Origin: Carallia brachiata
Lineage: Eukaryota > Streptophyta > Magnoliopsida > Malpighiales > Rhizophoraceae
Assembly: GCA_021464245.1 (NCBI GenBank)
Contig: JADCRB010000028.1
Location: 2,713,420 to 2,777,419, forward strand
DNA: 64,000 nt
Direction: 5' to 3'
The notes beneath the pieces are model-generated. The model made no database searches. It saw only the letters and a program-made list of their open reading frames with translations, and was not told the origin of the DNA. The position numbers were made by a program, and so were the translations under genes. The stretch's first letter is position 1; each line of letters starts with the position of its first letter. This document shows positions 1 to 13,344 of the stretch, piece by piece.

Positions 1-3000
1 ATGAAGTAATTTAGCCTCTTTATTCATGACACAAATGGAATTATGCTACTAAATAATGCAAATTATGATCAATTGACACTATTGAGGGAATTAATGCATT
101 TAACACCCCAAAAGGTGTTGGAAAATGTTTTTGTATTGAAATTAAAGGTTTTTGTAAGCATTTATAATTAATTTAAGTTTAATTTTGGTCAAAAAAGCCA
201 TTAAAATGCAAGAAAATCACTTATTTTCAAGAAATAAAGTAATTTAGCATTTTTATTCGTTACACAAATGGTCTTATGCAGCTAATAAATGCAAATTACG
301 ATCAATTGAACACTTATTAGAGGGAATTGAATGCATTTAACACCCCAAAAGGTGTTGGAAATGGTTTTTGCATTGAAATTAAAGGTTTTTTTAAGCATTT
401 ATACTTCATTTAAGTTTAATTTGGGTTAAATAAGCCATTAAAATCCAAGAAAATCACTTATTTGCATGAAATGAAGTAATTTAGTAATTAGCCTCTTTAT
501 TCACACAAATGGTCTTATGCAACTAATAATTGCAAATTTTGATCAATTGCACACTAATTAGAGGGAATTGAATGCATTTAACACCCCAAAAGGTGTTGGA
601 AATGGTTTTTGCATTGAAATTAAAAGTTTTTGTAAGCATTTATACTTAATTTAAGGTTTAATTTGGGTTAAATAAGTCATTAAAATGCAAGAAAATCACT
701 TATTTGCAAGAAATGAAGTGATTTAGCCTCTTTATTCGTGACACAAATGCTCTTATGCAACCAATAAATGCAAATTTTGATCAATTTCACACTTTGGAGG
801 GAATTGAAAGCATTTAACACCCCAAAAGGTGTTGGAAATGGTTTTTACATTGAAAGTAAAGGTTTTTGTAAGCATTTATGCTTAATTTAAGTTTAATTTT
901 GGTCAAAAAGCCATTTAAATGCAAGAATCACTTATTTTCAAGAAATAAAGTATTTAGCCTCTTTATTGTGACACAAATTGTATTATGCAGCTAATAAATG
1001 CAAATTACGATAATTGAACACTTATTAGAAGGAATTGAATCATTTAACACCCCAAAATGTCTTGGAATGGTTTTTGCATTGAAATTAAGGGTTTTTTTAA
1101 GCATTTAAACTTCATTCAAGTTTTATTTGGGTTAAATAAGCCATTAAAAGACAAAAAATCACTTACTTGCAAGAATGAAGTAATTTAACCCTCATTATTC
1201 ATGACACAAATGGTCTTATGCACTAATAAATGCAAATTATGATAATTGAACACTTATAGAGGGAATTGAATGCATTTAACACCCAAAGGTGTTGGAAAAG
1301 GTTTTTGTATTGAAATTAAGGTTTTTGTAAGCATTTATACTTAATTTAACTTTAATTTTGGTCAAATAAGCCATTAAAACAAGAAAATCACTTATTTCAA
1401 AAATGAAGTAATTAGCATCTTATTATCGTTACACGTACACAACTGGTCCTTGCAGCTAATAAATGCAAATTACGATCAATTGAACACTTATTAGAGCGAA
1501 TTGAATCATTTAACACCCCAAAAGGTGTTGGAAATAGGTTTTTGCATTGAAATTAAACGTTTTTGTAAGCATTTATACTTCATTTAAGTTTAATTTGGGT
1601 TAAATAAGCCATTAAAATCCAAGAAAATCACTTATTTGCATGAAATGAAGTAATTTAGCCTCTTTATTCACGACACAAATGGTCTTATGCAACTAATAAT
1701 TGCAAATTTTGATCAATTGCACACTAATTAGAGGGAATTGAATGCATTTAACACCCCAAAAGTGTTGGAAATGGTTTTTGCATTGAAATTAAAAGTTTTT
1801 CTAAGCATTTATACTTAATTTAAGTTTAATTTGGGTTAAATAAGTCATTAAAATGCAAGAAAATCACTTATTTGCAAGAAATGAAGTGATTTAGCCTCTT
1901 TATTCGTGACACAAATGGTCTTATGCAACCAATAAATGCAAATTTTGATCAATTGCACACTTGTTGGAGGAATTGAAAGCATTTAACACCCCAAAAGGTG
2001 TTGGAAATGGTTTTTACATTGAAAGTAAAGGTTTTTGTAAGCATTTATGCTTAATTTAAGTTTAATTTTGGTCAAAAAAGCCATTTAAATGCAAGAAAAT
2101 CACTTATTTTCAAGAAATAAAGTAATTTAGCCTCTTTATTTGTGACACAAATGTATTATGCAGCTAATAAATGCAAATTACGATAAATTGAACACTTATT
2201 AGAAGGAATTGAATGCATTTAACACCCCAAAATGTCTTGGAAATGGTTTTTGCATTGAAATTAAGGGTTTTTTTAAGCATTTAAACTTCATTCAAGTTTT
2301 ATTTGGGTTAAATAAGCCATTAAAATACAAAAAAATCACTTACTTGCAAGAAATGAAGTAATTTAACCTCATTATTCATGACACAAATGGTCTTATGCAA
2401 CTAATAAATGCAAATTATGATAAATTGAACACTTATAAGAGGGAATTGAATGCATTTAACACCCCAAAAGGTGTTGGAAAAGGTTTTTGTATTGAAATTA
2501 AAGGTTTTTGTAAGCATTTATACTTAATTTAACTTTAATTTTGGTCAAATAAGCCATTAAAATACAAGAAAATCACTTATTTTCAAAAAATGAAGTAATT
2601 TAGCATCTTTATTCGTTACACAACTGGTCTTATGCAGCTAATAAATGCAAATTACGATCAATTGAACACTTATTAGAGCGAATTGAATGCATTTAACACC
2701 CCAAAAGGTGTTGGAAATAGTTTTTGCATTGAAATTAAAACGGTTTTTAAAGCATTTATCTTAATTTAAGTTTAATTTGGTTAAAAAGCCATTAAATCAA
2801 GAAAATCACTTATTTGCATGAAATGAAGTAATTTAGCTCTTTATATTCACGACACAAATGGTCTTATGCAACTAATAAATGCAAATTTTGATCAATTGCA
2901 CACTATTAGAGGGAATTGAATGCATTTAACACCCCAAAAGGGTTGGAAATGGTTTTTGCATTGAAATTAAAAGTTTTTCTAAGCATTTATACTTAATTTA

Positions 3001-3758
3001 AGTTTAATTTGGGTTAAATACGTCATTAAAATCCAAGAAAATCACTTATTTGCAGAAATGAAGTGATTTAGCCTCTTTATTCGTGACACAATGGTCTTAT
3101 GCAACCATAAATGCAAATTTTGATCAATTGCACACTTGTTGGGGAATTGAAAGCATTTAATACCCCAAAAGGAGTTGGAAATGGTTTTTACATTGAAAGT
3201 AAAAGTTTTTTGTAAGCATTTATGCTTAATTTAAGTTTAATTTGGGTTAAATAAGCATTTAAATGCAAGAAAACTACTTATTTGCAAGAAATAAATAATT
3301 TAGCCTCTTTATTTGTGAGACAAATGCTCTATGCAGCTAATAATGCAAAATACGATAATTGAACACTTATTAAACGGAATTGAATGCATTTAACACCCAA
3401 AATGTTTTGGAAATGTTTTTTTCATTGAAATTAAAGGTTTTTTTTAAGCATTTCTAAACTTCATTAAGTTTAATTTGGTTAAATAAGCCATTAAAATCCA
3501 AGAAAATCACTTATTGCAAAAAATGAAGTAGTTAGCCTCTTTATTCATGACACAAAGTCTTATGCAACTAATAAGTGCAAATTTTGATCAATGATACTAA
3601 TGAGGAATTGAATGCATTTAACACCCAAAATGTCTTGGAAATGGTTTTGCATTGAAATTAAAGGTTTTTTTAAGCATTTAAACTTCATTCAAGTTTAATT
3701 TGGGTTAAACAAGCGATTAAAATGCAAGAAAATCACTTCTTTGCATGAAATGAAGTAA
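1..3758. repeat. Zone 1, first 16-monomer block (pentamer-based)
   Basis: Bases 1-9 are the tail of a preceding monomer. Starts and types: 10 B, 243 C, 480 D, 722 A, 953 E, 1184 B, 1412 C, 1654 D, 1890 A, 2126 E, 2362 B, 2599 C, 2832 D, 3067 A, 3299 E, 3532 D/E hybrid. The first B has private GGAATTATGCTACT. E copies here carry ATTGTATTATGC or a close form, AGAAGGAATTG and AAAATGTCTTGG. D copies at 1654 and 2832 have TTTTTCTAAGC. The pentamers starting at 953 and 2126 are near-identical apart from scattered 1-2 bp losses, mainly in the first. The monomer at 3532 starts as D (GCAACTAATAAGTGC) and ends as E (CTTCATTCAAG). Confidence 0.85.
472..500. repeat. Micro-duplication at a monomer boundary
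   Basis: The boundary reads GTAATTTAGTAATTAGCCTC, where other monomers read GTAATTTAGCCTC. A short tandem copy of the TAATTAG segment has been inserted. It is one of few clear insertions in an array where small losses dominate. Confidence 0.7.
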
Positions 3759-5799
3759 TTTAGCCTCTTTATTCATGACACAAATGGAATTATGCTACTA
3801 ATAAATGCAAATTATGATCAATTGAACACTTATTAGAGGGAATTTAATGCATTTAACACCCCAAAAGGTGTTGGAAAATGTTTTTGTATTGAAATTAAAG
3901 GTTTTTGTAAGCATTTATAATTAATTTAAGTTTAATTTTGGTCAAAAAAGCCATTAAAATGCAAGAAAATCACTTATTTTCAAGAAATAAAGTAATTTAG
4001 CATTTTTATTCGTTACACACTGGTCTTATGCAGCTAATAAATGCAAATTACGATCAATTGAACACTTATTAAGGAATTGAATGCATTTAACACCCCAAAA
4101 GGTGTTGGAAATGGTTTTTGCATTGAAATTAAACGTTTTGTAAGCATTTATACTTCATTTAAGTTTAATTTGGGGTTAAATAGCCATTAAAAAATCCAAG
4201 AAAATCACTTATTTGCATGAAATTGAAGTAATTTAGCCTCTTTATTCACGACCAAATGGTCTTATGCAACTAATAATTGCAAATTTTGATCAATTGCACA
4301 CTAATTAGAGGGAATTGAATGCATTTAACACCCCAAAAGGTGTTGGAAATGGTTTTTGCATTGAAATTAAAAGTTTTTGTAAGCATTTATACAATTTAGT
4401 TAATTTGGGTTAAAAAGTCATTAAAATGCAAGAAAATCACTTATTTGCAAGAATGAAGTGATTAGCCTCTTTATATCGTGACATAAATGTCTTATGCAAC
4501 CAATAAATGCAAATTTGATCAATTTCACACTTGTTGGAGGGAATTGAAAGCATTTAACCCCAAAAGGTGGGAAATGGTTTTTACATTGAAAGTAAAGGTT
4601 TTTGTAAGCATTTTATGCTTAATTTAAGTTTAATTTGGTCAAAAAAATCCATTAAATGCAAGAAATCTTATTTTTCAAGAAATAAAGTAATTTAGCCTCT
4701 TTATTTGTGACACAAATTGTATTATGCAGCTAATAAATGCAAATTACGATAAATTGAACACTTATTAGAAGGAATTGAATGCATTTAACACCCCAAAATG
4801 TCTTGGAAATGGTTTTTGCATTGAAATTAAGGGTTTTTTTAAGCATTTAAACTTCATTCAAGTTTTATTTGGGTTAAATAAGCCATTAAAATACAAAAAA
4901 ATCACTTACTTGCAAGAAATGAAGTAATTTACCTCATTATCATGACACAAATGGTCTTATGCAACTAATAAATGCAAAATGATAAATTGAACACTTAAGA
5001 GGGAATTGAATGCATTTAACACCCCAAAGGTGTTGGAAAAGGTTTTTTGTATTGAAATTAATGGTTTTTTGTAAGCATTTATACTTAATTTAACTTTAAT
5101 TTTGGTCAAATAAGCCATTAAAATACAAGAAATCACTTATTTTCAAAAAATGAAGTAATTTAGCATCTTTATATTCGTTACACAACTGGGCTTATGCAGC
5201 TAATAAATGCAAATTATCAATTGAACACTTATTAGAGCGAATTGAATGCATTTAACACCCCAAAAGGTGTTGGAAATAGTTTTTGCATTGAAATTAAATT
5301 TTTTAAGCATTATACTTCATTTAAGTTTAATTTGGGTTAAATAAGCCATTAAAATCCAAGAAAATCACTTATTTGCATGAATGAAGTAATTTAGCCTCTT
5401 TATTTCACGACACAAATGGTCTTATGCAACTAATAATTGCAAATTTTGATCAATTGCACACTAATTAGAGGGAATTGATGCATTTAAACACTCCAAAGTG
5501 TTGGAAATGGTTTTTGCATTGAATTAAAAGTTTTTCTAAGCATTTATACTTAATTTAAGTTTAATTTGGGTTAAATAAGTCATTAAAATGCAAGAAAATC
5601 ACTTATTTGGCAAGAAATGAAGTGAAGTTAGCCTCTTTATTCGTGACACAAATGGTCTTATGCAACCAATAATGCAAATTTTGATCAATTGCACACTTGT
5701 TGGAGGGAATTGAAAGCATTTATAACCCCCAAAAGGAGTTGGAAATGGTTTTTACATGAAAGTAAAGGTTTTTGTACGATTTTATGCTTAATTTAAGTT
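3759..5799. repeat. Zone 1, second copy of the 16-monomer block (truncated at an N)
   Basis: Starts and types: 3759 B, 3996 C, 4232 D, 4462 A, 4691 E, 4928 B, 5159 C, 5390 D, 5628 A, cut at 5800. The order and private variants repeat block 10-2125 at an offset of 3,736-3,753 bp. Shared markers include GGAATTATGCTACT in B, GATCAATTTCACAC in A, ATTGTATTATGC in E and TTACTTGCAAG before the second B. Small deletions are frequent (for example ACCTCATTATCATG near 4930 and loss of bases near 4555), so the two copies differ more by indels than by substitutions. Confidence 0.83.
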
Positions 5800-5800
5800 N
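5800..5800. other. Single N, assembly gap or join with a phase jump
   Basis: Upstream is an A monomer at about base 172 of the unit (TTTAAGTT). Downstream begins a B-like monomer at about base 86 (GAATCATTTAACACC). The phase and type do not continue, so the N stands for missing sequence of unknown length rather than one uncalled base. Confidence 0.9.
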
Positions 5801-8505
5801 GAATCATTTAACACCCCAAAAGGTGTTGGAAATGGTTTTTGTAATTGAAATAAAGGTTTTTGTAAGCATTTATAATTAATTTAAGTTTAATTTTGGTCAA
5901 AAAGCCATTAAATGCAAGAAAATCACTTATTTTCAAGAAATAAAGTAATTTAGCATTTTTTTCGTACACAAGTGGTCTTATGCAGCTAATAAATGCAAAT
6001 TACGATCAATTGAACACTTATTTGAGGGAATTGAATGCATTTAACACCCCACAAAGGTTGGAAATGGTTTTTTGCATTGAAATTAAAGGTTTTTGTAAGC
6101 ATTTATATTCATTTAAGTTTAATTTGGGTCAAAAAAAGCCATTAAAATGCAAGAAAATCACTTATTTTCAAGAAATAAAGTAATTTAGCCTTTTTATTCA
6201 TTACGTTACAAATGGTCTTATGCAACTAATAAGTGCAAATTTTGATCAATTGCACACTAATTAGAGCAATTGAATGTTCATTTAAACTCCCCAAAAGTTT
6301 TGGAAATAGTTTTTGCATTGAAATTAAAAGTTTTTGTAAGCATTATACTTAATTTAAGTTTAATTTGGGTTAAATAAGTCATTAAAATGCAAGAAATCAC
6401 TTATTTTGCAGAAATGAAGTGATTAGCCTCTTTATTCGTGACCAAATGGTCTATGCAACCAATAAATGCAAATTTTGATCAATTGCACACCTATTGGAGG
6501 AATTGAAAGCATTTAACACCCCAAAGGTGTTGGAAATGGTTTTTACATTGAAGTAAAGGTTTTTGTAAGCATTTATGCTTAATTTAGTTTAATTTGGGTT
6601 AAATAAGCCACTTAAATAGCAAGAAAATCACTTATTTTCAAGAAATAAAGTAATTTAGCCTCTTTATTTGTGACACAAATGGTCTTATGCAACTAATAAA
6701 TGCAAATTAGATCAATTGAACACTTATTAGAGGGAATTGAATGCATTTAACACACCCAAAAGGTGTTGGAAAAGGTTTTTGTAACATTTATACGTAATTT
6801 AAAGTTTAATTTTGGTCAAATAGCCATTAAAAGCAAGAAATCACTTATTTTCAAAAATAAAGTAATTTAGCATCTTTTAATTCGTTACACAAATGGTCTA
6901 TGCAGCTAATAATGCCAATTAAGATCAATTGAACACTTATTAGAGGGAATTGAAAGCATTTAACACCCCAAAAGGTGTTGAAAATGGTTTTTTTGCATTG
7001 AATTAAATGTTTTTGTAAGCATTTATATACTTCATTAATGTTTAATTTGGTTAAATAGCCATTAAAATCCAAGAAAATACTTATTTGCATGAAATGAAGT
7101 AATTTAGCCTCTTTATTCATGACACAAATGGTCTTATGCAACTAATATTGCAAATTTTGATCAATTGCAACTAATTAGAGGGAATTAATGCTTTAACACC
7201 CCAAAAGGTGTTGGAAATGGTTTTTGCATTGAAAATTAAAAGTTTTTGTAAGCATTTATACTTAATTAAGTTTAATTTGGTTAAATAAGTCATTAAAATG
7301 CAAGAAAATCACTTTTTGCAAGAAATGAAGTGATTTAGCCTCTTTATTCGTGACAAAATGGTCTTATGCAACCAATAAATGCAAATTTTGATCAATTGCA
7401 CACCTGTTGGAGGGAATCGAAGCATTTACACCCCAAAAGGTGTTGGAAAATGGTTTTTACATTGAAAGTAAAGGTTTTTTGTAAGCATTTATGCTTAATT
7501 TAAGTTTAATTTGGGTTAAATAAGCCATTAAATGCAAGAAAATCACTTATTTTCAAGAAATAAAGTAATTTAGCCTCTTTTTGTGACACAAATGGTCTTA
7601 TGCAACTAAAAATGCAAATTATGATCAATTGAACACTTATTAGAGGAATTGAATGCATTTAACACCCAAAGGTGTTGGAAAAGGTTTTGTATTGAAATTA
7701 AAGGTGTTTGTAAGCATTTATACTTAATTTAAGTTTAATTTGGTCAAATAAGCCATTAAAGCAAGAAAATCACTTATTTTCAAGAAATAAAGTAATTTAG
7801 CATCTTTATATTCGTTACACAAATGGTCTTATGCAGCTAATAATGCAATTACGATCAATTGAACACTTATTAGAGGGAATTGAATGCATTTAACACCCCA
7901 AAGGTGTTGAAAAAGGTTTTTACATTGAAATTAAAACGTTTTTGTAAGCATTTATACTTCATTTATGTTTAATTTGGGTTAAATAAGCCATTAAAATCCA
8001 AGAAAATCACTTATTTGCATGAAATGAAGTAATTTAGCCTCTTTATTCATGACACAAATGGTCTTATGCAACGAATAATTGCAAATTTTGATCAATTGCA
8101 CACTAATTAGAGGGAATTGAATGATTTAACACCCCAAAAGGTGTTGGAATGGTTTTTGCATTGAAATTAAAGTTTTTGTAAGCATTTATACTTAATTTAA
8201 GTTTAATTTGGGTTAAATAAGTCATTAAAATGCAAGAAAATCACTTATTTGTAGAAATGAAGTGATTTAGCCTCTTTATTCGTGACACAAATGGTCTTAT
8301 GCAACCAATAATTGCAATTTTGATCAATTGCACACCTATTGGAGGGAATTGAAAAGCATTTAACACCCCAAAAGGTGTTGGAAATGGTTTTTACATTGAA
8401 AGTAAAGGTTTTTGAAAGCATTTATGCTTAATTTAAGTTTAATTTTGGGTTAAATAAGCCATTTAAAAAAGCAAGAAAATCACTTATTTTCAAGAAATAA
8501 AGTAA
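5801..8505. repeat. C'-D'-A unit followed by two B-C-D-A tetramers
   Basis: A partial B runs from 5801 to 5948. Starts and types: 5949 C', 6184 D', 6423 A; 6654 B (short form), 6866 C, 7103 D, 7334 A; 7569 B, 7796 C, 8033 D, 8266 A. C' ends like B (TTTCAAGAAATAAAG) rather than like C. D' carries GCAACTAATAAGTGC and CTCCCCAAAAG. The C at 6866 has ATGCCAATT. Spacing 6654 to 6866 is 212 bp because of the 21-bp deletion plus small indels. Single-base losses are common. Confidence 0.82.
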
Positions 8506-10588
8506 TTTAGCCTCTTTATTTGAGACACAAATGGTCTTATGCAGCTAATAAATGCAAATTACGATCAATTGAACGCTTATTAGAGGGAATTGAATGCATT
8601 TAACAACGCCCTAAAAGGTGTTGGAAATGGTTTTTGCATTGAAATGAAGGTTTTTTAAGCATTTAAACTTCATTCAAGTTTAATTTGGGTTAAATAAGCG
8701 ATTAAAATACAAGAAAATCACTTATTTGCAAGAATGAAGTAATTTAACCTCTTTATTCATGACACAATGGTCTTATGCAACTAATAAATGCAATTATGAT
8801 CAATTGAACACTTATTAGAGGGAATTGAATGGCATTTAACACCCCAAAAGGTGTTGGAAAATGTTTTTGTATTGAAATAAAGGTTTTTGTAAGCATTTAT
8901 AATTAATTTAAGTTTAATTTTGGTCAAAAAGCCATTAAATGCAAGAAATCACTTATTTTCAAGAAATAAAGTAATTTAGCATTTTTATTCGTTACACAAA
9001 TGGTCTTATGCAGCTAATAAATGCAAATTACGAACAATTGAACACTTATTAGAGGGAATTGAATGCATTTAACACCCCAAAAGGTGTTGGAAATGGTTTT
9101 TGCATTGAAATTAAAGGTTTTTGTAAGCATTTATAATTAATTTAAGTTTAATTTTGGTCAAAAAAGCCATTAAAATGCAAGAAAATCACTTATTTTCAAG
9201 AAATAAAGTAATTTAGCATTTTTATTCGTTACACAAATGGTCTTATGCAACTAATAAGCGCAAATTTTGATCAATTGCACACTAATTAGAGGCAATTGAA
9301 TTCATTTAACTCCCCAAAAGGTTTTGGAAATAGTTTTTGCATTGAAATTAAAAGTTTTTGTAAGCATTTATACTTAATTTAAGTTTAATTTGGGTTAAAT
9401 AAGTCATTAAAATGCAAGAAAATCACTTATTTGCAAGAAATGAAGTGATTTAGCCTCTTTATTCGTGACACAAATGGTCTTATGCAACCAATAATGCAAA
9501 TTTGATCAATTGCACACCTATTGGAGGGAATTGAAAGCATTTAACACCCAAAAGGTGTTGGAATGGTTTTTTACATTGAAAGTAAAGGTTTTTGTAAGCA
9601 TTTATGCTTAATTTAAGTTTAATTTGGTTAAATAAGCCATTAAATGCAAGAAAATCACTTATTTTCAAGAAATAAAGTAATTTAGCCTCTTTATTTGTGA
9701 CACAAATGGTCTTATGCAACTAATAAATGCAAATTATGATCAATTGAACACTTATTAGAGGGAATTGAATGCATTTAACACCCCAAAAGGTGTTGGAAAA
9801 GGTTTTTGTAAGCATTTATACTTAATTTAAGTTTAATTTTGGTCAAATAAGCCATTAAAATGCAAGAAAATCACTTATTTTCAAGAAATGAAGTAATTTA
9901 GCATCTTATTCGTTACAACAAATGGTCTTATGCAGCTAATAAATGCAATTACGATCAATTGAACACTTATTAGAGGGAATTGAATGCATTTAACACCCCA
10001 AAAGGTGTTGAAAAGGTTTTACATTGAAATTAAAGTTTTTGTAAGCATTTATACTTCATTTATGTTTAATTTGGGTTAAATAAGCCATTAAAATCCAAGA
10101 AAATCACTTATTTGCATGAAATGAAGTAATTTAGCCTCTTTATTATGACACAAATGGTCTTATGCAACTAATAATTGCAAATTTTGATCAATTGCACACT
10201 AATTAGAGGGAATTGAATGCATTTAACACCCCAAAAGGTGTTGGAAATGGTTTTTGCATTGAAAATTAAAAGTTTTTGTAAAAGCATTTATACTTAATTT
10301 AAGTTTAATTTGGGTTAAATAAGTCATTAAAATGCAAGAAAATCACTTATTGTAAGAAGAAGTGATTTAGCCTCTTTATTCGTGACACAAATGGTCTTAT
10401 GCAACCAATAATGCAAATTTTGATCAATTGCACACCGTTGGAGGGAATTGAAAGCATTTAACACCCAAAAGGTGTTGGGAAATGGTTTTTACATTGAATA
10501 AAGGTTTTTGTAAGCATTTATGCTTTTTAAGTTTAATTTGGGTTAAATAAGCCATTTAAATGCAAGTCACTTTTTTCAAGTAAAGTAA
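8506..10588. repeat. 9-monomer unit E-B-C'-D'-A + B-C-D-A
   Basis: Starts and types: 8506 E, 8743 B, 8975 C', 9212 D', 9449 A, 9681 B (short), 9897 C, 10130 D, 10366 A. E has TGAGACAC, GAACGCTTATT and a CGCCCTAAAAGG block. C' starts as C but ends with CATTTATAATTAATT and TTTTGGTCAAAAAAGCC, as in the B variant before it. D' starts with the C-type CGTTACAC, then has GCAACTAATAAGCGC, GAGGCAATTGAATTC and AACTCCCCAAAAGGTTTTGG. The same nine-monomer haplotype recurs at 13345-15440, offset about 4.84 kb. Confidence 0.85.
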
Positions 10589-13344
10589 TTTAGCCTCTTT
10601 ATTTGTGACACAAATGGTCTTATTGCACTAATAATGCAAATTATCAATTGAACGCTTATTAGAGGGAATTGAATGCATTTAACGCCCTAAAAGGTGTTGG
10701 AAAGGTTTTTGCATTGAAAAAGGTTTTTAAGCATTTAACTTCATTCAAGTTAATTTGGTTAAATAAGCCATTAAAATGCAAGAAAATCACTTATTTGCAA
10801 GAAATGAAAGTAATTTAGACCTCTTTATTCATGACACAAATGGTCTTATGCAACTAATAAATGCAAATTATGATCAATTGAACACTTATTAGAGGGAATT
10901 GAATGCATTTAACACCCCAAAAGGTGTTGGAAAATGTTTTGTATTGAAATTAAAGGTTTTTGTAAGCATTTATAATTAATTTAAGTTTAATTTTGGTCAA
11001 AAAGCCATTAAAATGCAAGAAATCACTTATTTTCAAAAATGAAGTAATTTAGCATCTTTATATGCGTTACACAAATGGTCTTATGCAACTAATAATGCAA
11101 ATTTGATCAATTGCACACTAATTAGAGGGAATTGAATGCATTTAACACCCCAAAAGGTGTTGGAAATAGTTTTTGCATTGAATTAAAAGTTTTTGTAAGC
11201 ATTTACTTAATTTAAGTTTAATTTGGGTTAAATAAGTCATTAAAATGCAAGAAAATCACTTATTTGCAAGAAATGAAGTGATTTAGCCTCTTTATTCGCA
11301 CAAATGGTCTTATGCAACCATAATGCAAATTTTGATCAATTGCACACTATTGGAGGGAATTGAAGCATTTAACACCCCAAAAGGTGTTGGAAATGGTTTT
11401 TGACATTGAAAGTAAAGGTTTTTGTAAGCATTTATGCTTAATTTAAGTTTAATTTGGGTTAAATAAGCCATTAAATGCAAGAAAATCACTTATTTTCAAG
11501 AAATAAGTAATTTAGCCTCTTTATTTGTGACACAAATGGTCTTATGCAACTAATAAATGCAAATTATGATCAATTGAACACTTATTAGAGGGAATTGAAT
11601 GCATTTAACACCCCAAAAGGTGTTGGAAAAGGTTTTTGTAAGCATTTATACTTAATTTAAGTTTAATTTTGGTCAAATAAGCCATTAAAATGCAAGAAAA
11701 TCACTTATTTTCAAGAAATAAGTAATTTAGCATCTTTATTCGTTACACAAATGGTCTTATGCAGCTAATAAATGCAATTACGATCAATTGAACACTTATT
11801 AGAGGGAATTGAATGCATTTAACACCCCAAAAGGTGTTGAAAAGGTTTTTTTGAAATTAAAGTTTTTGTAAGCATTTATACTTCATTTATGTTTAATTTG
11901 GGTTAAATAAGCCATTAAAATCCAAGAAAATCACTTATTTGCATGAAATGAAGTAATTTAGCCTCTTTATTCATGACACAATGGTCTTATGCAACTAATA
12001 ATGCAAATTTTTGATCAATTGCACACTAATTAGAGGGAATTGAATGCATTTAACACCCCAAAAGGTGTTGGAAATGGTTTTTGCATTGAATTAAAAGTTT
12101 TTGTAAGCATTTATACTTAATTTAAGTTTAATTTGGGTTAAATAAGTCATTAAAATGCAAGAAATCACTTATTTGCAAGAAATGAAGTGATTTAGCCTCT
12201 TTATTCGTGACACAAATGGTCTTATGCAACCAATAAATGCAAATTTTGATCAATTGCACACCTATTGGAGGGAATTGAAAGCATTTAAAACCCCCCAAAA
12301 GGTGTTGGAAATGGTTTTTACATTGAAAGTAAAGGTTTTTGTAAGCATTTATGCTTAATTTAAGTTTAATTTGGGTTAAATAAGCCATTAAATGCAAGAA
12401 AATCACTTATTTTCAAGAAATAAGTAATTTAGCCTCTTTATTTGTGACACAAATGGTCTTATGCAACTAATAAATGCAAATTATGATCAATTGAACACTT
12501 ATTAGAGGGAATTGAATGCATTTAACACCCCAAAGGTGTTGGAAAAGGTTTTTGTAAGCATTTATACTTAATTTAAGTTTAATTTTGGTCAAATAAGCCA
12601 TTAAAATGCAAGAAAATCACTTATTTTCAAGAAATAAAGTAATTTAGCATCTTTATTCGTTACACAAATGGTCTTATGCAGCTAATAAATGCAATTCGAT
12701 CAATTGAACACTTATTAGAGGGAATTGAATGCATTTAACACCCCAAAAGGTGTTGAAAAAGGTTTTTACATTGAAATTAAACGTTTTTGTAAGCATTTAT
12801 ACTTCATTTATGTTTAATTTGGTTAAATAAGCCATTAAAATCCAAGAAAATCACTTATTTGCATGAAATGAAGTAATTTAGCCTCTTTATTCATGACACA
12901 AATGGTCTTATGCAACTAATAATTGCAAATTTTGATCAATTGCACACTAATTAGAGGGAATTGAATGCATTAACACCCCAAAAGGTGTTGGAAATGGTTT
13001 TTGCATTGAAATTAAAAGTTTTTGTAAGCATTTACTTAATTTAAGTTTAATTTGGGTTAAATAAGTCATTAAAATGCAGAAAATCACTTATTTGTAAGAA
13101 ATGAAGTGATTTAGCCTCTTTATTCGTGACACAAATGGTCTTATGCACCAATAATTGCAAATTTTGATCAATTGCACACTATTGGAGGGAATTGAAAGCA
13201 TTTAACACCCCAAAAGGTGTTGGAAATGGTTTTTTACATTGAAAGTAAAGTTTTTGTAAGCATTTATGCTTAATTTAAGTTTAATTTGGGTTAAATAAGC
13301 CATTTAAATGCAAGAAAATCACTTATTTTCAAGAAATAAAGTAA
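10589..13344. repeat. E-B-D'-A unit plus two B-C-D-A tetramers
   Basis: Starts and types: 10589 E (5' end B-like), 10814 B, 11048 D', 11282 A; 11511 B (short), 11726 C, 11957 D, 12191 A; 12428 B (short), 12643 C, 12877 D, 13110 A. At 11048 the monomer opens with a C-type GCGTTACAC but continues as D (GCAACTAATAATGC, TTTGATCAATTGCACAC). A whole C-equivalent monomer is therefore missing compared with the E-B-C'-D'-A unit at 8506. Loss of one monomer by unequal exchange between C' and D' explains it. Confidence 0.82.
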
